From Thermoleophilia bacterium (GTDB lineage: Bacteria > Actinomycetota > Thermoleophilia > Gaiellales > Gaiellaceae), in the NCBI GenBank assembly GCA_025929895.1, contig JAICPI010000012.1:1-55332 (forward strand): DNA of 55,332 nt. Direction: 5' to 3'. Positions 39,743-49,755 of this stretch are shown piece by piece. The stretch's first letter is position 1; every line of letters starts with the position of its first letter. Both the position numbers and the translations under genes were made by a program. The notes below the pieces were generated by a model. It ran no database searches. It was not told the origin of the DNA and saw only the letters and a list, made by a program, of their open reading frames with translations.

Positions 39743-40293
39743 TCGTCGCCCGCGGCGTTTCCCGGCGCTTCGGCGCCCACGTTGCGCTGCACCCGACCGA
39801 CTTCGAGCTCCGCTCGGGCGAAGTGGTCGCGCTCGTCGGGCCGAACGGCGCGGGGAAGTCGACGCTCCTCGGCGTCCTCGCCGGCGCGCTCGCCCCCACC
39901 GCCGGAACGGTCGAGCGGACGGTCGCGACGGGCTGGGCTCCGCAGCGACCGGCGCTCTACTCGCGGCTGACCCCCGGCGAGAACCTCGAGCTGTTCGCGC
40001 GGCTCGGCGGCTTCCAAGTACCAGACTCTCTCTTGCCGGACCGCCCCGCCGGGGAGCTCTCGGTCGGGCAGCGGCAGCGGCTCAACCTCGAGCTCGCGTT
40101 CCTCGGGGCGCCGCGCGCGCTCGTGCTCGACGAGCCGACGGCGTCGCTCGACGACGCGCATCGCGACGAGCTCTGGGAGCGCGTCGGTCGCCTGCGGGAC
40201 GAGGCCGGGGCCGTCGTGTTCGCGACGCAGCTCGAGGAGGACGCGGCGCGCGCCGACCGCGTCGTGCATCTCGACGACGGCCGGCTCACGTGA
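39739..40293 (+). CDS. short ABC transporter ATP-binding protein
   Basis: A 184-aa ATPase, shorter than most, of the size of CcmA-type subunits. Walker A GPNGAGKST (Lys40), signature LSVGQRQR (G replaced by V in LSGGQ), Walker B ALVLDEPTAS. A loop between Walker A and signature is reduced, and the switch region reads FATQLEED rather than the usual His. It should pair with the permease encoded next (GTGA overlap), as an exporter of unknown substrate. Confidence 0.88.
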   Translation: MIVARGVSRRFGAHVALHPTDFELRSGEVVALVGPNGAGKSTLLGVLAGALAPTAGTVERTVATGWAPQRPALYSRLTPGENLELFARLGGFQVPDSLLPDRPAGELSVGQRQRLNLELAFLGAPRALVLDEPTASLDDAHRDELWERVGRLRDEAGAVVFATQLEEDAARADRVVHLDDGRLT

Positions 40294-41597
40294 GGCGGGC
40301 TGCGCTCCTGCTCGGCAAGGACCTGCGCGTCCTGCGCCGCTCGCCCGTGCTCCTCGGCGTGCTCGTCTCGTATCCGCTGCTGATCGCGCTCCTGCTCGCG
40401 CTCGTCGCGGGCTACGCGAACGCGAAGCCACGTGTTGCCTTCGTCGATGACGACAACCTCCCCGCCGAGGTCGAGATCGGCGGTCGCACGTTCCACATCC
40501 AGCGCACGATCGACCGCGTCAGCGACGACGTCACGCTCGTCGAGCTCGACCGCGCCGAGGCCGAGCGACAGCTGCGCAACGGGAAGGTCGTCGCCGTCGT
40601 GCGCGTGCCCGCGGGGTTCCTCGCGCAGCTCCAGGCGATGCAGGAGAGCCCACGCCTCGAGCTCCAGACGACGCGCGGGCTGCTCGCGTCGCGCGTGACG
40701 CAGCAGATGCAGGCGCTCGTCTACTCGCTCAACCGCGAGCTCCAGGACGCGTTCATCGAGGCGAACCTCGCGTACGTCGACCTCATCCTCCACGGCGGCA
40801 CCGGTGAGTTCCTCGGCCGGCGCTTCGACGTGCTCGGGCTCGAGCGCGCCGAGGACCGCGTCGCCGATCCGGAGGTGCGCGAGTTCATCGAGGTCGCGCA
40901 GCTCGCGCTCGACGAGACCGACGACGCGCTGGAGGCGACGGCGAACCCGATCGAACTGGTGGCGGCGCCCTCGCGCGGGCGGACGTGGGCGTTGTCGGCG
41001 CAGGTGCAGGCGCATGCGCTCGCGCTCGTCACGATCTTCCTCGCCTCCGTGCTCGCGGCCGCGGCGCTCGCGGCCGAGCGCGACGAGCGCGTGCTCCCGC
41101 GGCTGACCCGCGGGCTCGCGTCGCTCGGCGAGATCCTGAGCGCGAAGCTCGCGCTCGCGGCACTCGTCGGCGCCGTGCTCGGGCTCGGCGTCGCCGTCGC
41201 GTTCGGGGTCGCGGTCGAGGCGGCGGGGGTCGAGGGCGGCGAGCCCTGGTCGCGCGTCCCGCTGCTCGTTCCGGCGCTGCTCCTCGTCGGGCTCGCCACG
41301 GCCGCACTCGGCGCGCTGCTCGCGGCGCTCGCCCGTGAGGCGCGCGCGGCGACGCTCGTCGCGGTGCTCGTCGTCCTCCCGATCGCCTTCCTCGGGATCG
41401 TGCCGCGCGAGGCCGCGCCGGCGGCGGGCGCGGTCAGCGACGCGCTGCCCTTCTCGCACGCGGTCCGGCTGTTCGACGCGCTCCTGTACGAGGCGAGCCC
41501 GTGGCGGACGGCCGGGGTCGAGGCGTTGTGGCTGCTCGCGATCGGCGGCGTCCTCGCTACGGGAGCCAGGGCCCTGATGCGAAGATTGGCGGTGTGA
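40290..41597 (+). CDS. ABC-2 type transporter permease
   Basis: A 435-aa permease with one N-terminal transmembrane helix (SPVLLGVLVSYPLLIALLLALVAGY), a large extracytoplasmic domain (~45-240) and five further helices, the ABC-2/YhaP-like arrangement. It belongs with the preceding ATPase. The external domain contains PRVAFVDDDNLPAEVEIGG, common in ABC-2 permeases. Starts by GTGA overlap and is itself overlapped by hemB. The location before haem synthesis genes hints at, but does not prove, a role in cytochrome or haem handling. Confidence 0.85.
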   Translation: MRRAALLLGKDLRVLRRSPVLLGVLVSYPLLIALLLALVAGYANAKPRVAFVDDDNLPAEVEIGGRTFHIQRTIDRVSDDVTLVELDRAEAERQLRNGKVVAVVRVPAGFLAQLQAMQESPRLELQTTRGLLASRVTQQMQALVYSLNRELQDAFIEANLAYVDLILHGGTGEFLGRRFDVLGLERAEDRVADPEVREFIEVAQLALDETDDALEATANPIELVAAPSRGRTWALSAQVQAHALALVTIFLASVLAAAALAAERDERVLPRLTRGLASLGEILSAKLALAALVGAVLGLGVAVAFGVAVEAAGVEGGEPWSRVPLLVPALLLVGLATAALGALLAALAREARAATLVAVLVVLPIAFLGIVPREAAPAAGAVSDALPFSHAVRLFDALLYEASPWRTAGVEALWLLAIGGVLATGARALMRRLAV

Positions 41598-42531
41598 GCG
41601 CCTTTCCCACGACCCGGCTCCGCCGCCTGCGCCGAAGCGGCGCGCTCCGCTCGCTCGTGCGCGAGACCCGGCTCGACCTCGAGGACTTCGTCCACCCGCT
41701 CTTCGTCGGGCCGGACACCCGGGCGAACCCGGAGCTGCCGCCGCTGGGGCGCTTCAGCGTCGCCGACCTGCCGCGCGAGGTGGAGTCGCTCGCCTCGAGC
41801 GGCGTCACGGCCGTGATCCTGTTCGGGATTCCCGACGAGAAGGACGAGGAGGGCTCGGGCGCGTGGGACGAGGACGGGGTCGTGCAGCGCGCGCTCCGCG
41901 AGCTGCGCCCGCGCTTCCCCGAGCTGCTGCTGCTCACCGACGTCTGCCTCTGCGAGTACACGTCGCACGGCCATTGCGGGGTGATCCGCGACGGCGAGAT
42001 CGCGAACGACGAGTCGCTCGACCTGATCGCGCGCACGGCCGTCTCGCACGTCGAGGCCGGGGCCGACGCGGTCTGCCCGAGCGACATGATGGACGGGCGC
42101 GTCGGCGCGATCCGCGAGCAGTTGCCGGAGACGCCGATCGTCGCGTACTCCGCGAAGTACGCGTCCGCGTTCTACGGCCCCTTCCGCGAGGCAGCCGAGT
42201 CGACGCCGTCGTTCGGCGACCGCCGCTCGTACCAGATGGACCCGCCGAACGTCCGCGAGGCGCTGCGCGAGTGCGAGCTCGACCTGGCCGAGGGAGCCGA
42301 CGTGATCATGGTCAAGCCCGCGCTGCCGTACCTCGACGTGCTGCGGGCGGTGCACGAGCGCTTCGACGCCCCCGTCGCCGCGTACAACGTCTCCGGCGAG
42401 TACGCGATGGTCAAGGCGGCGGCGCGCCACGGCTGGCTCGACGAGCGCACGGCGGCGCTCGAGTCGCTGACGGCGATCAAGCGCGCCGGCGCCGATCTCG
42501 TCGTCTCGTACTGGACGAAGGAGCTCGCGGG

Positions 42532-42541
<10 letters not shown>
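41594..42541 (+). CDS. hemB: delta-aminolevulinic acid dehydratase (porphobilinogen synthase)
   Basis: A 315-aa enzyme that condenses two 5-aminolevulinates to porphobilinogen. The two active-site lysines are Lys188 (YSAKYASAFYGPFR) and Lys241 (IMVKPALPYLD). The zinc-type cysteine cluster is present (DVCLCEYTSHGHCG), so a Zn-dependent enzyme rather than the Mg-only type is predicted. GTG 41594 overlaps the permease stop; its own end overlaps hemL by 10 nt. Confidence 0.96.
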
Positions 42542-43761
<1,220 letters not shown>

Positions 43762-44165
43762 GCGCGAGAGCCCGCTCTGGGCCGAGTCGCTCCGCGCGGA
43801 GGCCGACCGCGAGCACGTGCCGGTCTTCTCCCCGCTCGCCGACAAGCGCTTCGCGCTCGGGCTCGAGACGATCTACGAGGGCTACCTCGTGCACTACGGA
43901 CGCCCGCGCCTGTTCGCGGCGCCGGATCCCGACGCGGCCCTGCTCCTCGGCGACTACCTCTATGCGCACGGGCTCGTCCGCATCGCCGAGCTCGGGGAGC
44001 TCGAGGCGATCCGCCTGCTCGCCGACCTGATCTCGCGGTGCGCGCAGCTCCGTGCCGCGGCGTCGGCCGGAGACGGCGAGGCGTGGGCCGAGACCGCCGC
44101 GCGCCTCGGCGGAAACGGCGCTCGCGGCGCCCGCGAGGAGGCGCTCGCCGTCCACGCCCGTCGGA

Positions 44166-44171
44166 TAGATT
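44166..44171 (+). promoter_or_regulatory. -10-like TAGATT, leaderless geometry
   Basis: TAGATT ends 7 nt before the GTG at 44179, inside the last codons of the preceding gene, suggesting an internal promoter. Confidence 0.4.
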
Positions 44172-44178
44172 CCGCGCC

Positions 44179-44343
44179 GTGAGCACGCTCGCGACCGTCA
44201 TCCCGCTCTTCGAGGCCGTGCACGACGCCGCCGAGGAAGGCCAGAAGGTGATCACGGCGATGCTGATCGTCGGGCTGATCTTCATCGGCGTGATCGCGCT
44301 CGGCGAGCTGACGAAGTACGCGGCCCATCGCCGGCGGCGCTAG
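44179..44343 (+). CDS. small single-pass membrane protein, 54 aa
   Basis: Too short for routine gene callers but well supported: GTG 44179 overlaps the preceding stop (GTGA), has a TAGATT box 7 nt upstream, and encodes an amphipathic N-terminus (EAVHDAAEEGQKVITA), one strong transmembrane helix (MLIVGLIFIGVIALGEL) and a basic tail (KYAAHRRRR), so the C-terminus is probably cytoplasmic. Function unknown; size and shape fit small respiratory or regulatory membrane peptides. Confidence 0.65.
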   Translation: MSTLATVIPLFEAVHDAAEEGQKVITAMLIVGLIFIGVIALGELTKYAAHRRRR

Positions 44344-44349
44344 GAGGGT

Positions 44350-44751
44350 TTGGCGGCGCCGCTGCTCGGGCGCAAGCGCGAGCTGGCCGACCTGCGGCGC
44401 CTGTTCGTCGAGGGCGCGCGGCTCGTCACCGTCACCGGGCCGGAAGGGGTCGGCAAGACGCGTCTCGCCCGCGACTTCGCGCGCGAGCACGGCGGGGTCG
44501 TCGTCCTCGACGACGCACGGCCCAAGGACGTCGGGGAGGAGCCGACGATCGCCACGGCCCGCGAGCCGCTCGGCGTCGCAGGCGAGCAGGTGTACCGGCT
44601 GAGGCCGCTCGGCGAGGCGCCCGCGATCGAGCTCTTCCGCGAGCACGCGCCGGGTCTCGACGCGTCCTACGTCGAGCTGGCCGAGCGGGTGCGCGCGCTC
44701 GGACGTCTGCCAGGCGCGATCGAGCGCGCGGCCGCGGAGTCGCAGGCATGA
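44350..44751 (+). CDS. minimal P-loop NTPase-like protein, 133 aa
   Basis: Resembles only the N-terminal part of the STAND/LuxR-type regulatory ATPases: LLGRKRELADLRRLF, Walker A GPEGVGKT (30-37) and a Walker-B-like VVVLDDAR (50-57), then about 75 residues ending ALGRLPGAIERAAAES. The sensor and effector domains of that family are missing, so it is a free-standing mini-ATPase or a remnant. TTG 44350 follows AGGAGGG very closely. The stop overlaps the ATG of the oxidoreductase gene (ATGA). Confidence 0.6.
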   Translation: MAAPLLGRKRELADLRRLFVEGARLVTVTGPEGVGKTRLARDFAREHGGVVVLDDARPKDVGEEPTIATAREPLGVAGEQVYRLRPLGEAPAIELFREHAPGLDASYVELAERVRALGRLPGAIERAAAESQA

Positions 44752-45773
44752 CCGAGCCGCTCCGGCTGGCCATCGTCGGCTGCGGCCGCGTCACGCAGGG
44801 GTTTCATGTCCCGGCGCTCGAGGGACTCGGCGCTGTTCGGGTCGTGGCGGTCGCCGATCCGCTCGAGGATCGTCGCGACCGCGTGGCTGCGGCGCTCGGC
44901 GCACGCGGGTACGACGGGCATCTGCCGCTCCTCGACGCGGACGACGTCGAGGCGGTCGCAGTGTGCACGCCGGCCGAGCGGCACGCCGAGGTCGCGCTCG
45001 CCGCGCTCGACGCGGGCAAGCACGTGTTCGTCGAGAAGCCGCTGTGCCTCGACGTCGACGATGCGAGAGCCGTCGTGCGGCGCGTCGCCGAGACGGGACG
45101 GACGCTCGCCCTCGGGTTCAACCTGCGCCGCCACGAGCTGGTGCTCGAGGCCCGACGGTTGATCGCGTCCGGCGCCGTCGGTGAGATCGCCGCCGTCCAG
45201 TCGGTGTTCTCGAGCGACTTCGGCTACCGCGCCGAAGCGGGCCCGTGGCGGTTCCGGCGCGAGCTCGGCGGAGGCGCGGTCTTCGAGCTGGCGTCGCACC
45301 ACCTCGATCTGTGGAGGTTTCTGCTCGGCGACGAGGTCGAGTCGATCTTCGCGATCAGCAGGTCCGGCGGCGACGACGACGAGACGGCGGTCGTCGCCGG
45401 GCGGATGCGGTCCGGCGCCGCGATCTCGTTCCTCGTGACGCAGCGCTCGGGGCTCCTGAACGAGTGCACGGTGCACGGAACGCGCGGGACGCTGCACCTC
45501 GCGCCCTATCGCCACGACGGGCTCGAGCTCGTTCCCGCCGGCGAGTTCGCCGGCGCGCCGGCCAGGCGTGTGCGCCGGATGTTCGAGTCGGCGTGGGCGC
45601 TGCGCAGGGGACGGTCGCCGTTCACGCGGTCCTACCGCGCGGGGTGGTCGCGGTTCGCGGAGGCCGCTCGGAGCGGTCGGCGGCTGCCCGACGCCGACGA
45701 CGGGCTGCGGAACGTCGAGCTGCTTCGCGCCGTCCTCAAGTCGGCCGAGACCGGTGAGGTCGTTCGCGCGTGA
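44748..45773 (+). CDS. Gfo/Idh/MocA-family oxidoreductase
   Basis: A 341-aa NAD(P)-dependent sugar or inositol-type dehydrogenase. The Rossmann fold opens with LAIVGCGRVTQGFHVPAL; the catalytic-lysine motif EKPL is at Lys97; ASHHLDLWRFLLG supplies the active-site histidines. It is the first gene of a run with two glycosyltransferases, so it likely makes a sugar for surface glycans. Starts by ATGA overlap and ends by GTGA overlap. Confidence 0.92.
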   Translation: MTEPLRLAIVGCGRVTQGFHVPALEGLGAVRVVAVADPLEDRRDRVAAALGARGYDGHLPLLDADDVEAVAVCTPAERHAEVALAALDAGKHVFVEKPLCLDVDDARAVVRRVAETGRTLALGFNLRRHELVLEARRLIASGAVGEIAAVQSVFSSDFGYRAEAGPWRFRRELGGGAVFELASHHLDLWRFLLGDEVESIFAISRSGGDDDETAVVAGRMRSGAAISFLVTQRSGLLNECTVHGTRGTLHLAPYRHDGLELVPAGEFAGAPARRVRRMFESAWALRRGRSPFTRSYRAGWSRFAEAARSGRRLPDADDGLRNVELLRAVLKSAETGEVVRA

Positions 45774-46726
45774 CGGCTCCGCTCCGCAGGTCCGTGCGCG
45801 AGCCCGCGCTCGCGGTCGTGCTCGTCGCCGAACGCTGGGAGACGATCCGGCAGGTCGTCGACTGCCTGCGCGCGCAGCGCGATCCCGGGGCGCTCGAGCT
45901 CGTCGTCGCGACGGCGTCGCCCGACTCGCTCGGCCTCGACGACGACGAGGTGTCGCTGCTCGGCTGCGTGCGGGTCGTGCAGGTGCAAGACGGTCTGCCG
46001 CTCGCCGCGGCGCGTACGTCCGGCGTGCGCGCGGCGACGGCGCCGTTCGTGTTCCTCGGCGAGACGCACGTCTACCCGCGCCCCGGCTTCGTGGACGCGC
46101 TGCTCGCGGCGCATGCCCGCGGGTACGCCGCCGTCTCGCCCGCGATCGAGAACGCCAACCCCGACGGGCGGCTGAGCTGGGCGGGCTACCTCGCCGACTA
46201 CGGCACGCGCGCGCCCGCGCAGCCCGCGGGCGAGCGCGACTCAGTCGCGCCGTACAACACCTCCTTCGCGCGCTCGGCGCTGCTCGAGCACGACGATCGC
46301 CTGGCCGAGCTCCTGTCGCCGTCGAGCGAGCTCTCGGCGGCGCTGCGCAGTCGTGGGCACCGGTTCGCGTTCGAGCCGGCCGCGCGCGTCGGGCACCTCA
46401 ACGTGTCGAGGCCGCTCCCCTGGCTCGCGGAGCGGTTCCTGGGCGGGCGACTCCTCGCGGAGAGCCGGATTCGCCGCTGGAGGCCGCTGCGCCGCCTCGC
46501 CTACGCGACCGGAGCGCCGCTGATCCCGGCCGTCCTGGTCGCGCGGATGCTGCGCGACGTGCCGCACCGGTCGCTGCCCCTCCCGCGCGGCACGCTCGCG
46601 GCCGTGGCGCTCGGCGCGTCGGTGTCTGCGGCCGGCGAGCTCTGGGGGTACGTGGTCGGTGGAAGCGACGGGCAGCGGCGGATGGTCAAGTACGAGCTCG
46701 ACAAGGTCCACTACGTCGCGCGGTAG
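45770..46726 (+). CDS. family 2-like glycosyltransferase
   Basis: A 318-aa GT-A-fold transferase. The N-terminal strand-helix (LAVVLVAERWETIRQVVDCLRAQRDPGALELVVATA) is typical; PFVFLGETHVYPRPGFVDALLAAH replaces the usual DDD region, with GETH at the D-x-D position. A C-terminal membrane-associated region (LPRGTLAAVALGASVSAAGELWGYVVGG) may tether it. Acts on a nucleotide sugar; acceptor unknown. Overlaps the oxidoreductase gene (GTGA). Confidence 0.82.
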   Translation: MTAPLRRSVREPALAVVLVAERWETIRQVVDCLRAQRDPGALELVVATASPDSLGLDDDEVSLLGCVRVVQVQDGLPLAAARTSGVRAATAPFVFLGETHVYPRPGFVDALLAAHARGYAAVSPAIENANPDGRLSWAGYLADYGTRAPAQPAGERDSVAPYNTSFARSALLEHDDRLAELLSPSSELSAALRSRGHRFAFEPAARVGHLNVSRPLPWLAERFLGGRLLAESRIRRWRPLRRLAYATGAPLIPAVLVARMLRDVPHRSLPLPRGTLAAVALGASVSAAGELWGYVVGGSDGQRRMVKYELDKVHYVAR

Positions 46727-46736
46727 CGGTGGCAAC

Positions 46737-47963
46737 GTGCGTGTCCTGATCGCGAACGACTGGGGGCCGGAGACGGGCGGTGTCGAGACCTACCTCACCT
46801 GGCTTCGCGCGGGGCTGACGGAGGCGGGGAACGACGTCCGGCTGCTGACCAGCTCCGCGGGCTCCGCCGCAGGCGGGTCGGCGGACTACGTCGCGTTCGC
46901 CCCGACGGGCGCCCCCGGCCGGGCCCTCCTCCAGCTCGCGAACCCCGCCGCGCTCCTCGCCGTCCGGCGCGCGGTGCGCGAGTTCCGCCCCGACGTCGTG
47001 CACGTGACGATGTTCGAGCTCTTCCTCTCGCCCGCCGTGTTCGCCGCGCTCGACGGTGTCCCGACGGTGCTGTCGATCTCCTACTACAAGCCGATCTGTC
47101 CGACCGGGATCAAGGTGCTGCCGACCGGAGCCCGCTGCGAGTCGCGTGCCGGCCTGGTCTGCCTACGCTCCGGCTGCGTCGGCCTTCCCCACTGGCTGCG
47201 CGACCGGCCGCGCTACGCGCTGATTCGCCGCGCCGTCGAGCGCGCGGACAAGATCGTGACCTGCAGCCGGTGGATGGCGGGCGAGCTCGGCCGTCACGGC
47301 ATCGTCGCGGAGCCGCTCGTCTGGCCCGTGCCGGCTCCCTCGCCTTCCTTCCGCCGCTCGCGAGCCGCCGATCCGCTCTTCGTCTACGCGGGACGCCTCA
47401 ACGTCGCGAAGGGCGTCGACGTCCTGCTGCGCGCGTTCGCGCAGGTGGTCGCGGCGCGGCCGGCCGCTCGGCTCGCGATCGTCGGGGACGGTCCGGTCCG
47501 CGCCGAGCTGGAGGCGCTCTCGCGCGAGCTGCGGATCGCCGCGTCGGTCGAGTTCCGCGGCGCGGTCGCGCCCTCCGAGGTCGAGCGGGCGTTCGCGGAC
47601 GCCTGGGCCCTCGTCGCGCCGTCGCGCTGGGCCGAGCCCTTCGGGTCGGTCGCCGCCGAGGCCGTCGTCCGCGGCGTCCCGGTCGTGGCCACCGGCGGCG
47701 GCGGCTTCGCGGAGACCGTCGATCTCGGCGTCACGGGCCTGCTCGTTCCGCCCGGCGACGCGAGGGCCCTCGCGGCAGCGCTCGGGCGGATCGCGGACGG
47801 CGCGCTCCGCGAGCTCCCGCTCGACGCCGTCGCGCGCGCCCGGACGAAGCACGACGCCGGGCGGCACCTCGAGGCGGTGGAGCGAGCGTTCTCCGAGGCG
47901 AGGTTTGCGCGGTTCGGCACGTCATTGACACCCCCGGCTGCCCGTCGTTTGAATCCGTCATGA
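46737..47963 (+). CDS. family 4 (group 1) glycosyltransferase
   Basis: A 408-aa GT-B-fold retaining glycosyltransferase. The acceptor domain starts VLIANDWGPETGGVETYLTWL; the donor-binding C-terminal domain has FVYAGRLNVAKGVDVLLRAF, IVGDGP and the E-x7-E motif in PSRWAEPFGSVAAEA. A Cys-rich loop (CPTGIKVLPTGARCESRAGLVCLRSGC, about residues 122-148) between the domains is unusual and could bind metal or form disulfides. GTG 46737 lies 10 nt after the previous gene; a TAGCGG box 7 nt upstream is weak. Confidence 0.9.
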   Translation: MRVLIANDWGPETGGVETYLTWLRAGLTEAGNDVRLLTSSAGSAAGGSADYVAFAPTGAPGRALLQLANPAALLAVRRAVREFRPDVVHVTMFELFLSPAVFAALDGVPTVLSISYYKPICPTGIKVLPTGARCESRAGLVCLRSGCVGLPHWLRDRPRYALIRRAVERADKIVTCSRWMAGELGRHGIVAEPLVWPVPAPSPSFRRSRAADPLFVYAGRLNVAKGVDVLLRAFAQVVAARPAARLAIVGDGPVRAELEALSRELRIAASVEFRGAVAPSEVERAFADAWALVAPSRWAEPFGSVAAEAVVRGVPVVATGGGGFAETVDLGVTGLLVPPGDARALAAALGRIADGALRELPLDAVARARTKHDAGRHLEAVERAFSEARFARFGTSLTPPAARRLNPS

Positions 47964-47998
47964 TCCTGCGAGTGCTGGGGCGAAGGGAGCGCGGCTAA

Positions 47999-48973
47999 AT
48001 GGTGGAGACGAAGGGCCCGACGGGACCTCCGCACGGACCTGCGCCCAGCCTCTGGCCGCTCGGCTTCGCGATCGGCCTGACGGTCGCGCTCGTCGGGCTC
48101 GTGCTCGGCAGCTGGTCGACGGTCGCGGTCGGCGCGGTCCTGCTGCTCGCGTTCGGGTTCGTCTGGGCGCGCGACGTCGCCACCGGACACGGCGCGCCGC
48201 CGGTCGTCGACGAACCGCTCGCGCCCGGGCCCGAGTCGGCCAGGCACACCGTCCCGCTGCGCTCCGACCGCGACGCGGACGCGCTCCCCGTGATGGAGGA
48301 CGAGGAGATCGAGACGTACCCGCGGAGCGCGTTCCTCTCGCTGAGCACGCTCGGCCTCGGCGGCGTGATCACGGGCATCGTCGCCGCGCCCGTGACCGTG
48401 TTCGCGGTCGGGCCGGCCTTCGTCGGCCAGGGCGAGGAAGAGGTCGACATCGGGCCGCTCGACGACTACCCGGAGGGGAACTTCATCGTCGCGACCTTCC
48501 TGGCGCGGCCCGACGAGGGTGAGGTCTCGCGGCGGACGGCGTACGTGCGGAACAACGGCGTCGTGGACGGCCGGCCGAGCCTCACGATCCTGTCCAACCG
48601 CTGCGTCCACCTCGGCTGCCCGGTGCAGGTGAACGGGCTCTCGCTCGAAGGGCAGAAGAAGACCGTCGAGGTGCCCGAAGGCCCCACCGTCGAGCTGACC
48701 CCGACCGAGGCCGCGTCCGGCTTCGGGTGCCCGTGCCACGGCGGCCAGTACGACACAGAGGGGAACAGGACCGCCGGGCCGCCCGTTCGCGCGCTCGACC
48801 GCTTCCGCTACAAGATCCGCGACGGCCGGGTGATCCTGACCTCGTCGTACAGCGTCGGCGAAGTGGACGGCCAGGGCGCGGAGGCCGTGATCAAGGCGTA
48901 CGACCTCGCCATGCCGAGCGTCCACGTGGACGGGCCCGAGGCGATCCTCTATCCGTTCGAGCCCCCGCACTGA
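47999..48973 (+). CDS. qcrA: Rieske iron-sulfur subunit of a cytochrome bc complex
   Basis: A 324-aa membrane-bound subunit of the menaquinol-cytochrome c reductase. Two N-terminal helices (~20-60) and a third (~115-140) precede the Rieske domain. The 2Fe-2S ligands are Cys202 and His204 (CVHLGC) and Cys244 and His247 (CPCH), with the disulfide Cys207-Cys246. The multi-helix N-terminus is the actinobacterial QcrA form. AAGGGAG precedes ATG 47999. The three bc genes are joined by overlaps. Confidence 0.95.
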   Translation: MVETKGPTGPPHGPAPSLWPLGFAIGLTVALVGLVLGSWSTVAVGAVLLLAFGFVWARDVATGHGAPPVVDEPLAPGPESARHTVPLRSDRDADALPVMEDEEIETYPRSAFLSLSTLGLGGVITGIVAAPVTVFAVGPAFVGQGEEEVDIGPLDDYPEGNFIVATFLARPDEGEVSRRTAYVRNNGVVDGRPSLTILSNRCVHLGCPVQVNGLSLEGQKKTVEVPEGPTVELTPTEAASGFGCPCHGGQYDTEGNRTAGPPVRALDRFRYKIRDGRVILTSSYSVGEVDGQGAEAVIKAYDLAMPSVHVDGPEAILYPFEPPH

Positions 48974-49755
48974 TGGCGACGACCGCGCCCCGCCGCCGCC
49001 GCAGGCAGTCGAAGCTCCAGCAGGCCGTCGACATCCCGCTCGACTGGCTCGAGGAGCGCTCGGGCCTCGTCGGCGCGACGAAGTACTTCCTCTTTCGCAA
49101 GGTCCCGCGCGACTCGAGCTGGTGGCACACGCTCGGGTCGGCGACGCTGACCGCGTTCCTCGTGCAGGCCGGCACCGGCCTGATCCTCGCCTTCTACTAC
49201 AAGCCGGATCCCGACAAGGCCTACGAGTCGATCCAGCACATCACGAACGATCTGACGCTCGGCTGGCTCGTGCGCGGCATGCACCGCTGGGGCGCGAGCG
49301 TGTTCATCATCCTGATGTTCTTCCACATGGCGCGCGTCTTCCTGTTCGGCGCGTACAAGTACCCCCGCGAGCTGAACTGGATCGTCGGCGTGCTGATCCT
49401 CGTGACCGGCATGCTCGAGGGCTTCACCGGGTACCTGCTCCCCTGGGACCAGACGTCGTACTGGGCGACCGTCGTCGGGATCAACATCAACGCGAGCGCG
49501 CCGTTCCTCGGGCCGTTCATCGCGCAGTTCCTGCGCGGCGGCGCGGAGATCGGCACCGACACCCTGTCGCGCTTCTACGCGCTGCACATGCTCGCGGTCC
49601 CGGGCGCGCTGTTCGGGCTGATCGGGCTCCACCTCTATCTCGTCATCCGGCTCGGCGTCTCCTCGCCGCCGTGGTCGAGCGAGGGGGCCGGGCGCGACCG
49701 TGCCGAGGTGAAGCCGACGGGGCGCGCCGGCCTGACGCGGGGGAGGCGGGTGTGA
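48973..49755 (+). CDS. qcrB: cytochrome b (N-terminal, b6-like) subunit
   Basis: A 260-aa subunit with four transmembrane helices that carries the two b haems. The haem-ligand histidines are in GMHRWGASVFIILMFFHMARVF and FYALHMLAVPGALFGLIGLHLY. The quinol-oxidation-site region GYLLPWDQTSYWA is intact. Its length corresponds to cytochrome b6, with the remainder encoded by the next gene, so the complex is of the split b6/IV type. ATG 48973 overlaps the qcrA stop (TGATG). Confidence 0.95.
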   Translation: MATTAPRRRRRQSKLQQAVDIPLDWLEERSGLVGATKYFLFRKVPRDSSWWHTLGSATLTAFLVQAGTGLILAFYYKPDPDKAYESIQHITNDLTLGWLVRGMHRWGASVFIILMFFHMARVFLFGAYKYPRELNWIVGVLILVTGMLEGFTGYLLPWDQTSYWATVVGININASAPFLGPFIAQFLRGGAEIGTDTLSRFYALHMLAVPGALFGLIGLHLYLVIRLGVSSPPWSSEGAGRDRAEVKPTGRAGLTRGRRV

